From the NCBI GenBank assembly GCA_934045075.1, contig OW203751.1, positions 79,501-143,500 of the forward strand: 64,000 bases of DNA, read 5' to 3'. Of this stretch, positions 1 through 7,226 are shown piece after piece (the first letter of the stretch is position 1; the number at the start of each line of letters is the position of its first letter). The position numbers and the translations under genes are program-made. The notes beneath the pieces are model-generated. The model was not told the DNA's origin and did no database searches. It saw only the letters and a program-made list of their open reading frames with translations. This DNA is from Yponomeuta sedellus. Taxonomy: Eukaryota; Arthropoda; Insecta; Lepidoptera; Yponomeutidae.

Positions 1-2
1 TC

Positions 3-1490
3 GCCCCGCAAAAGACCAAAGCGATGGTCATAACCAGGAAATTAAAATGCGACACCCCTCACTTGAGCATGGGCGGTACCGAGATTGGCATGTCAAAGGA
101 GATCAAGATTTTGGGAGTCACCATCGACGACGGATTGACCTTCAACGCGCATGTCTCGGATGTCTGCAGGAGGGCTATTGGCATTTATAAACAACTATCG
201 AGAGTGGCAAAGACTAGCTGGGGTCTACACCCGGAAGTTATCAGGATGATATATACAGCAGTAGTCGAGCCAATAGTCCTGTACGCCGCCAGCGTGTGGG
301 CACCGGCAGCCGCAAAGCTGGGAGTACAGAAACAACTGGCAGCAGTGCAACGCGGAATCGCACAGAAGCTGTGTAAAGCGTACCGCACAGTGTCCGCAAA
401 CTCAGCACTTGTCCTGGCAGGGATACTCCCTCTCGACCTCCGAATCCGAGAGGCGGCATCATTATATGAGGCCAAGAAGGGAGTGTCTCAGCCAATGCTG
501 AGGGACAGGGCAGTCGAGCGGATGGCCCCAACCATGAAATCCCCACATCCTGCCGCGCATGTCAGCCTGGAGCTCGTCAGCCTGGTGGACCAGGAGCATC
601 TAGATGCTCATAGCAAATTTGAGGTTTGTATATTTACAGATGGGAGCAAGATTGGGGGTCGAGTCGGGGCCGCGCTATCTCTTTGGAGTGGCGGGGCCGA
701 GACGAAAGCCCTCAAGCTTGCTCTTTCAGATTACTGTACGGTCTACCAGGCCGAGTTGCTGGCGATATGCGTGGCAACCAGGGAGATTCAGAAGCACAAG
801 GCCTCATCGTTCGGCATATTCAGCGACTCGATGGCGGCTCTCCAAACCGTCCAGAACTACGGCTGTCTCCATCCCCTGGCAGTGGAAACTAGAGATAATT
901 TAACATCCGCATCTCGCCAGAACAAAGCTGTGTCTCTGTTTTGGATAAAAGCCCACGCAGGACTGATGGGGAATGAGAGAGCTGACTTCTTGGCAAAGGA
1001 GGCCGCCACGAAGTCGAGGAAGGTGCCGGATTATGACCTGTGCCCGGTTTCATTCGTCAAGCGTAGCATACGTACGGCGACGCTTGAAGAATGGAACCAA
1101 AGATACACTCAGGGTGAAACTGCGTCAATAACGAAGTTATTCTTCCCGGATGCGGTGGAGGCGTACAGGATTGTTAGGAGGTTCGAAGCAACGGGCATCA
1201 AAACGCAGATTATGACGGGGCACGGTGGGTTCTCAGAATACTTGAACCGCTTCAAGTGTAAGGGGAGCCCATCGTGCATCTGTGATGCGGAATGCAGTGA
1301 GACAGTCCCGCACCTGCTGTTTGACTGCCCTGTGTACGCCAGGGAACGATATGAAATCGAGCAGGAATTAAATATACAGCTAACAAGGGAAAATGTAAAG
1401 GAGGTGATGAAGAGCAAAGGCTTGGAAAAGTTTTTAGACTACTGCGTGAAAATTGCAAAAAGAGTTATAAACAGAAATAAGTCAAAGTAA
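3..1490 (+). CDS. TRAS-like ORF2, C-terminal part (end of RT, RNase H, C-terminal zinc motif)
   Basis: The frame is open from base 3 of the window, so the methionine at 24 is internal. It encodes the region after the RT catalytic core, then an RNase H domain (FTDGSK about residue 203 counted from Met 24, YQAEL, FSDSM, and KAHAGLMGNERAD), then a cysteine/histidine motif near the end (CICD, HLLFDC). It aligns almost codon for codon with residues 767-1253 of the ORF2 at 10763-14524, with many amino-acid and silent differences but no stop or frameshift. RNase H would remove the RNA strand during target-primed reverse transcription. The copy is a diverged sister of the second one, apparently intact in the part visible here. 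Confidence 0.9.
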   Translation, partial: APQKTKAMVITRKLKCDTPHLSMGGTEIGMSKEIKILGVTIDDGLTFNAHVSDVCRRAIGIYKQLSRVAKTSWGLHPEVIRMIYTAVVEPIVLYAASVWAPAAAKLGVQKQLAAVQRGIAQKLCKAYRTVSANSALVLAGILPLDLRIREAASLYEAKKGVSQPMLRDRAVERMAPTMKSPHPAAHVSLELVSLVDQEHLDAHSKFEVCIFTDGSKIGGRVGAALSLWSGGAETKALKLALSDYCTVYQAELLAICVATREIQKHKASSFGIFSDSMAALQTVQNYGCLHPLAVETRDNLTSASRQNKAVSLFWIKAHAGLMGNERADFLAKEAATKSRKVPDYDLCPVSFVKRSIRTATLEEWNQRYTQGETASITKLFFPDAVEAYRIVRRFEATGIKTQIMTGHGGFSEYLNRFKCKGSPSCICDAECSETVPHLLFDCPVYARERYEIEQELNIQLTRENVKEVMKSKGLEKFLDYCVKIAKRVINRNKSK

Positions 1491-1991
1491 AATTATGTTG
1501 TAATTATATAGTGAATATATAGGGTACAACATAATATAGTTAGAGTCGTAAATAACAATGTACAAATGTGCTAGAAAATAAGAAGTAGACTAAGAAATTT
1601 GTTAAACTGTTGAAAATAAGAAATAGATAAGCCTAGATATAAGTAGTTAATGTAAGGAAACAAAACTGTATATATAAAATTGTTAGATATTTAAGAAACT
1701 GCTGATAGATTGTACTCGTGTAATGTTACATCGAAAATGAATAAAACACCCCTTGTGTTGTTGTTGTAACCCCTAAATCCAAAATTGGAAATAAAGAAGA
1801 AATAAAGAAGCATGTAAAAAGATAGATAGATTAGAACAGGGATATAGAAATGGGAGTCCCACCCATTAGAATGAAAGATGATGAACGCAAGAAAGAACCT
1901 GTATGAAGAATGAAAGTACGAGAGGCATAAAAGACTGAACTGGAATGAATGTGGTAGATAAAATAGACTCCGATTATGTTGGAGGTAGAAG
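1491..1991 (+). other. 3' UTR of the first TRAS-like element
   Basis: An AT-rich noncoding stretch between the ORF2 stop and poly(A). It contains a small closing hairpin (CTCCGATTATGTTGGAG) just before the A-run, also present at 14996-15012 in the other copy. The conserved end is a likely recognition site for the element's own RT; that role is inferred. Confidence 0.75.
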
Positions 1992-2022
<31 letters not shown>

Positions 2023-2025
<3 letters not shown>

Positions 2026-2030
2026 AACCT
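2023..2030 (+). repeat. Telomeric CCTAA tract (8 bp)
   Basis: CCTAACCT between the poly(A) of the first TRAS-like element and the first 1-kb unit. Less than two repeats separate the two insertions. Confidence 0.85.
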
Positions 2031-2127
2031 CCCCCTCGACGGTTGCCGCCTTGTCGTGGCGAGGGGGCTAAGTAGCCGTGGGGGCCTACGGGCGGGAACA
2101 CACCCACGGTGAAACCAAGAGCAACCG
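2031..2127 (+). ncRNA. Candidate HDV-like self-cleaving ribozyme at 5' end of unit 1
   Basis: The pairing order is that of HDV-like ribozymes. P1 is CCCCCTC 2031-2037 with GAGGGGG 2061-2067 (7 bp). A 2-base joint follows. P2 is GGTTGC 2041-2046 with GCAACC 2121-2126. P3 is GCC 2048-2050 with GGC 2058-2060 around a 7-base loop. P4 is CCGTGGG 2076-2082 with CCCACGG 2103-2109. The joint before the second P2 strand contains ACCAAG, fitting the family pattern of a catalytic C followed by N, R, A. Cleavage would fall exactly between the telomeric repeat and the element. Such ribozymes process the 5' end of R2 and several other non-LTR elements. The weak point is that position 1 is C, not the usual G. 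Confidence 0.62.
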
Positions 2128-3083
2128 CGGAGGGACCGCTCCTCGCTTGCGAGTCGAGCGGTCAGTAGGTGGCGGTGCTGTATGGGCAGCACCGCCACTG
2201 AGGCGGGCTGCGATGTCGTATGGGCGGCATCGCAGCCGAAGGGAGGAGGCCGCGGCGGGAGAGGAGTGCCGGTATTACGGTGCGCCGCTCTCCCTGCCTG
2301 CCGCGGCCTTACCGGGGCCGCCACCGGTTGATGGCGGACGCGGTGGGGTCGCAGGGGAAGAGGAGTGCTGGTATTGCGGTGCGCCTCTCTCCCTGTCCCC
2401 TGCGACCGTTTAGTCGCTTGGGCCCTGCTTCACACCGTGGAGTGGGACCCAAGCGACCAAGAGGAGGAGGTCCGGCTGGGGGGGGCGCCTCCGAGCGCCT
2501 CGTACCAGTCGGATTAGGGCCGTGGGCGGGGGGTCAGGGGACTCTCCGCCTCTAACACGGCGGGCTGGAAGGCGCCCCTGCGTGATCCGGGGGTGCCTTC
2601 CAGCACAGAGAGGGCCCGCGCGCTCGCTCTCCACCTTCTCTGTTCTCAGAGAAGCGCTGGTGAGCGACGCGACGGGCCTCGCAGCGATGCGCCGCCCCCT
2701 CTAGTCCCATTGTTTTAGCAATGGGATGGGGGGGGGCGGCGCATTGGAGCGTATGGGGGCCTATATGGCCCCCCCGAGGAGACGCGGCGTTTCCTTGCCT
2801 CGTCGTAGCGATGGGGCAGGGGGCGCCGCTGGGGAGCCACTTTTGGCTCCCCCACCAGTCGAGCCCCTCACGTGGAGGGGCGACCTCTTGCCGGGTCGCG
2901 GTGATTTAACCTATGGCCTACCCCGCGACCCGGTAGAGGAGAGGAGGATCACCGCGGGGGTTTAGTGGGTAGTCCAGCCCTCGGGCTGGGAGTCCCACAC
3001 GAAGCCGCTCTGTTGTCCCCTGACAGCAGAGTGGTGAAGTGCGTAAATGCATTCCCCCGCGTTACCAAAAAAAAAAAAAAAAA
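2031..3083 (+). mobile_element. Short telomere-targeted retroposon, unit 1
   Basis: GC-rich element of about 1.04 kb with a fixed 5' end (CCCCCTCGACGG), a fixed 3' end (TTCCCCCGCGTTACC) and poly(A) 3067-3083, flanked both sides by CCTAA repeats. Six copies occur in the window, five in a head-to-tail row. Open frames exist on both strands in most phases, but none is favoured and none resembles a known protein; they follow from GC-richness. The interior is a chain of hairpins, for instance 2168-2202 and 2206-2238, some with GTATGGGC in the loop. It behaves like a non-autonomous LINE-mobilised element inserted in TRAS orientation. Confidence 0.85.
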
Positions 3084-3126
3084 CCTAACCTAACCTAACC
3101 TAACCTAACCTAACCTAACCTAACCT
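3084..3126 (+). repeat. Telomeric CCTAA tract (43 bp)
   Basis: About eight and a half perfect CCTAA repeats between units 1 and 2. Confidence 0.97.
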
Positions 3127-4169
3127 CCCCCCTCGACGGTTGCCGCCTTGTCGTGGCGAGGGGGCTAAGTAGCCGTGGTTCAGGACCGCCACGGTGAAAC
3201 TAAGAGCAACCCAGGAGGGACCGCTCCTCGCTCGCGAGTTGAGCGGTCAGTAGGTGGCGGTGCTGTATGGGCAGCACCGCCACTGAGGCGGGCTGCGATG
3301 TCGTATGGGCGGCATCGCAGCCGAAGGGAGGAGGCCGCGGCGGGAGAGGAGTGCCGGTATTACGGTGCGCCGCTCTCCCTGCCTGCCGCGGCCTTACCGG
3401 GGCCGCCACCGGTTGATGGCGGACGCGGTGGGGTCGCAGGGGAGGAGGAGTGCTGGTATAGCGGTGCGCCTCTCTCCCTATCCCCTGCGACCGTCTAGTC
3501 GCCTGGGCCCTGTTTCACACTGTGGAGCGGGACCCGGGCGACCAAGAGGAGGAGGTCCGGCTGGGGGGGGTGCCTTGTGCGCCTCGTACCAGTCGGACCA
3601 GGGCCGTGGGCGGAGGGTCAGGGGACTCTCCTCCTGTAACACGGCGGGCCGGAAGGCGCCCCTGCGTGATCCGGGGGTGCCTTCCGGCACAGAGAGGGCC
3701 CGCGCGCTCGCTCTCCACCTTCTCTGCTTCATCAGAGAAGCGCTGGTGAGCGACGCGACGGGCCTCGCAGCGATGCGCCGCCCCCTCTAGTCCCATTGTT
3801 TTAGCAATGTGATGTGGGGGGGCGGCGCATTGGAGCGTATGGGGGCCTTTATGGCCCCCCCGAGGAGACGCGGCGTTTCCTTGCCCCGTCGTAGCAATGG
3901 GGCAGGGGGCGCCGCTGGGGAGCCACTCTGGCTCCCCCACCAGTCGAGCCCCTCACGTGGAGGGGCGACCTCTTGCCGGGTCGCGGTGATTTAACCTTTG
4001 GCCTACCCCGCGACCCGGTAGAGGAGAGGAGGATCACCGCGGGGGTTTAGTGGGTAGTCCAGCCCTCGGGCTGGGAGTCCCACACGAAGCCGCTCTGTTG
4101 TCCCCTGACAGCAGAGTGGTGAAGTGCGTAAATGCATTCCCCCGCGTTACCAAAAAAAAAAAAAAAAAA
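3127..4169 (+). mobile_element. Short telomere-targeted retroposon, unit 2
   Basis: Same architecture as unit 1, with poly(A) 4152-4169. It differs in the apical part of the fourth ribozyme stem (TTCAGGACCG in place of the longer loop), which it shares with unit 6, and in scattered substitutions. It has one extra C at the 5' junction. Confidence 0.85.
3128..3212 (+). ncRNA. Candidate HDV-like ribozyme, unit 2
   Basis: P1, P2 and P3 are as in unit 1. P4 is CCGTGG/CCACGG with an entirely different apical sequence, so the stem is kept while the loop has changed. The joint before the second P2 strand reads ACTAAG: the base after the putative catalytic C is changed, at the one position that the family pattern leaves free. 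Confidence 0.62.
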
Positions 4170-4182
4170 CCTAACCTAACCT
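4170..4182 (+). repeat. Telomeric CCTAA tract (13 bp)
   Basis: Two and a half repeats between units 2 and 3. Confidence 0.92.
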
Positions 4183-4279
4183 CCCCCTCGACGGTTGCCG
4201 CCTTGTCGTGGCGAGGGGGCTAAGTAGCCGTGGGGGCCTACGGGCGGGAACACACCCACGGTGAAACCAAGAGCAACCG
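4183..4279 (+). ncRNA. Candidate HDV-like ribozyme, unit 3
   Basis: Identical in all pairing elements to unit 1; the second P2 strand is GCAACC at 4273-4278. Confidence 0.6.
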
Positions 4280-5227
4280 CGGAGGGACCGCTCCTCGCTT
4301 GCGAGTCGAGCGGTCAGTAGGTGGCGGTGCTGTATGGGCAGCACCGCCACTGAGGCGGGCTGCGATGCCGTATGGGCGGCATCGCAGCCGAAGGGAGGAG
4401 GCCGCGGCGGGAGAGGAGTGCCGGTATTACGGTGCGCCGCTCTCCCTGCCTGCCGCGGCCTTACCGGGGCCGCCACCGGTTGATGGCGGACGCGGTGGGG
4501 TCGCAGGGGAGGAGGAGTGCTGGTATTGCCTGCACTCCTCCCTGTCCCCTGCGACCGTTTAGTCGCTTGGGCCCTGCTTCACACCGTGGAGTGGGACCCA
4601 AGCGACCAAGAGGAGGAGGTCCGGCTGGGGGAGGCGCCTCCGGGCGCCTCGTACCAGTCGGATCAGTGCCGTGGGCGGGGGGTCAGGGGACTCTCCGCCT
4701 CTAACACGGCGGGCCGGAAGGCGCCCCTGCGTGATCCGGGGGTGCCTTCCAGCACAGAGAGGGCCCGCGCGCTCGCTCTCCACCTTCTCTGTTCTCAGAG
4801 AAGCGCTGGTGAGCGACGCGACGGGCCTCGCAGCGATGCGCCGCCCCCTCTAGTCCCATTGTTTTAGCAATGGGATGGGGGGGGGCGGCGCATTGGAGCG
4901 TATGGGGGCCTATATGGCCCCCCTGAGGAGACGCGGCGTTCCCTTGCTCCGTCGTTGCGATGGGGCAGGGGGCGCCGCTGGGGAGCCACTCTGGCTCCCC
5001 CACCAGTCGAGCCCCTCCAGTGGGGCGACCTCTTGCCGGGTCGCGGTGACTTAACCTTTGGCCTACCCCGCGACCCGGTAGAGGAGAGGAGGATCACCGC
5101 GGGGGTTTAGTGGGTAGTCCAGCCCTCGGGCTGGGAGTCCCACACGAAGCCGCTCTGTTGTCCCCTGACAGCAGAGTGGTGAAGTGCGTAAATGCATTCC
5201 CCCGCGTTACCAAAAAAAAAAAAAAAA
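4183..5227 (+). mobile_element. Short telomere-targeted retroposon, unit 3
   Basis: Full-length copy, poly(A) 5212-5227. It is nearly identical to unit 1, with a local change at 4528-4545 (TGCACTCCTCC) where the other units read GCGGTGCGCCTCTC. Confidence 0.85.
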
Positions 5228-5275
5228 CCTAACCTAACCTAACCTAACCTAACCTAACCTAACCTAACCTAACCT
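5228..5275 (+). repeat. Telomeric CCTAA tract (48 bp)
   Basis: Nine and a half perfect repeats between units 3 and 4. Confidence 0.97.
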
Positions 5276-5371
5276 CCCCCTCGACGGTTGCCGCCTTGTC
5301 GTGGCGAGGGGGCTAAGTAGCCGTGGGGGCCTACGGGCCGGTAGCACCCACGGTGAAACCAAGAGCAACCA
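5276..5371 (+). ncRNA. Candidate HDV-like ribozyme, unit 4
   Basis: P1, P2, P3 and the 7-bp P4 (CCGTGGG/CCCACGG) are kept. The P4 apex differs from the other units (GGGCCGGTAGCA). The base after the second P2 strand is A here, C or G elsewhere, marking the end of P2. Confidence 0.6.
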
Positions 5372-6114
5372 CGGAGGGACCGCTCCTTGGAGCGGTCGGA
5401 GGTGGCGTCGCTTGGGCCCTGCTTCACACCGTGGAGCGGGACCCAGGCGACCAAGAGTAGGAGGTCCGGCTGGGGGGGGCGCCTTCGTGCGTCTCGTACC
5501 AGTCGGACCAGAGGGCCGTGGGCGGAGGGTCAGGGGACCCTCCGCCTCTAACACGGCGGGCCGGAAGGCGCCCCTGCGTGATCCGGGGGTGCCTTCCAGC
5601 ACAGAGAGGGCCCGCGCGCTCGCTCTCCACCTTCTCTGCTTCATCAGAGAAGCGCTGGGGAGCGACGCGACGGGCCTCGCAGCGATGCGCCGCCCTCCTC
5701 TTGTCCTATTGTATGGGCAATGGGTCGGGGGGGGGGCGGCGCGTTGGAGCGTATGGGGGCCTATAGGGCCCCCCCGAGGAGACGCGGCGTTTCCTTGCCC
5801 CATCGTATGAGGCGTTGCGATGGGGCGGGGGGCGCCGCTGGGGAGCCACTCTGGCTCCCCCACCAGTCGAGCCCCTCACTTGGAGGGGCGACCTCTTGCC
5901 GGGTCGCGGTGATTTAGCCTATGGCCTACCCCGCGACCCGGTAGAGGAGAGGAGGATCACCGCGGGGGTTTAGTGGGTAGTCCAGTCGTCACGGAGGTTA
6001 TGCCAGCTCCGTGTCGCTGGGAGTCCCACACGAAGCCGCTCTGTTGTCCCCTGACAGCAGAGTGGTGAAGTGCGTAAATGCATTCCCCCGCGTTACCAAA
6101 AAAAAAAAAAAAAA
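5276..6114 (+). mobile_element. Short telomere-targeted retroposon, unit 4 (internally deleted)
   Basis: The ends match the other units but about 200 bases are missing after position 5400. The lost part holds the hairpins that sit at 2168-2410 in unit 1. The first interior stem is kept with a new loop (GACCGCTCC and GGAGCGGTC, 5377-5399). A hairpin near the 3' end is replaced by a longer one (CCAGTCGTCACGG to CTGG, 5981-6020). Poly(A) is 6098-6114. Deletion with both ends kept suggests that only the ends are needed for transposition. Confidence 0.83.
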
Positions 6115-6127
6115 CCTAACCTAACCT
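6115..6127 (+). repeat. Telomeric CCTAA tract (13 bp)
   Basis: Two and a half repeats between units 4 and 5. Confidence 0.92.
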
Positions 6128-6224
6128 CCCCCTCGACGGTTGCCGCCTTGTCGTGGCGAGGGGGCTAAGTAGCCGTGGGGGCCTACGGGCGGGAACACAC
6201 CCACGGTGAAACCAAGAGCAACCG
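6128..6224 (+). ncRNA. Candidate HDV-like ribozyme, unit 5
   Basis: All pairing strands are as in unit 1; the second P2 strand lies at 6218-6223. Confidence 0.6.
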
Positions 6225-7179
6225 CGGAGGGACCGCTCCTCGCTTGCGAGTCGAGCGGTCAGTAGGTGGCGGTGCTGTATGGGCAGCACCGCCACTGAGG
6301 CGGGCTGCGATGTCGTATGGGCGGCATCGCAGCCGTAAGGAGGAGGCCGCGGCGGGAGAGGAGTGCCGGTATTACGGTGCGCCGCTCTCCCTGCCTGCCG
6401 CGGCCTTACCGGGGCCGCCACCGGTTGATGGCGGACGCGGTGGGGTCGCAGGGGAGGAGGAGTGCTGGTATTGCGGTGCGCCTCTCTCCCTATCCCCTGC
6501 GACCGTTTAGTCGCTTGGGCCCTGCTTCACACCGTGGAGTGGGACCCAAGCGACCAAGAGGAGGAGATCCGGCTGGGGGGGGCGCCTCCGGGCGCCTCGT
6601 ACCAGTCGGATCAGTGCCGTGGGCGGGGGGTCAGGGGACTCTCCGCCTCTAACACGGCGGGCCGGAAGGCGCCCCTGCGTGATCCGGGGGTGCCTTCCGG
6701 CACAGAGAGGGCCCGCGCGCTCGCTCTCCACCTTCTCTGTTCTCAGAGAAGCGCTGGTGAGCGACGCGACGGGCCTCGCAGCGATGCGCCGCCCCCTCTA
6801 GTCCCATTGTTTTAGCAATGTGATGTGGGGGGGCGGCGCATTGGAGCGTATGGGGGCCTATATGGCCCCCCCGAGGAGACGCGGCGTTTCCTTGCCCCGT
6901 CGTAGCGATGGGGCAGGGGGCGCCGCTGGGGAGCCACCTTGGCTCCCCCACCAGTCGAGCCCCTCACGTGGAGGGGCGACCTCTTGCCGGGTCGCGGTGA
7001 TTTAACCTTTGGCCTACCCCGCGACCCGGTAGAGGAGAGAAGGATCACCGCGGGGGTTTAGTGGGTAGTCCAGCCCTCGGGCTGGGAGTCCCACACGAAG
7101 CCGCTCTGTTGTCCCCTGACAGCAGAGTGGTGAAGTGCGTAAATGCATTCCCCCGCGTTACCAAAAAAAAAAAAAAAAA
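6128..7179 (+). mobile_element. Short telomere-targeted retroposon, unit 5
   Basis: Full-length copy with poly(A) 7163-7179, closest to units 1 and 3 in its 5' half. It ends the five-copy row and is followed by a CCTAA tract and the complete TRAS-like element. Confidence 0.85.
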
Positions 7180-7226
7180 CCTAACCTAACCTAACCTAAC
7201 CTAACCTAACCTAACCTAACCTAACC
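7180..7226 (+). repeat. Telomeric CCTAA tract (47 bp)
   Basis: Nine repeats between unit 5 and the 5' end of the complete TRAS-like element, which begins CAGTCACAATCAGTACG. Confidence 0.97.

Larger units (their letters stand above)
1..2022 (+). mobile_element. TRAS-like telomeric non-LTR retrotransposon, 5' part outside window
   Basis: The window opens inside ORF2 of an element closely related to the complete one at 7227-15038. The coding part ends at 1490, a 3' UTR of about 500 bases follows, and a 31-base poly(A) (1992-2022) abuts CCTAACCT. Poly(A) followed by CCTAA on the sense strand is the orientation known for TRAS elements of silkworm, where the TTAGG strand primes reverse transcription. 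The 3' UTR shares its last bases (TTGGAGGTAGAAG before the A-run) and many internal words with the copy ending at 15038. The 5' part cannot be judged. Confidence 0.88.

Noticed and set aside
2078..7005. Many open frames of 60 to 160 codons on both strands inside the 1-kb units
   Set aside because: They overlap in nearly every phase, change length freely between copies, encode Pro/Arg/Ala-rich sequence and match no family. GC-richness explains the lack of stops.
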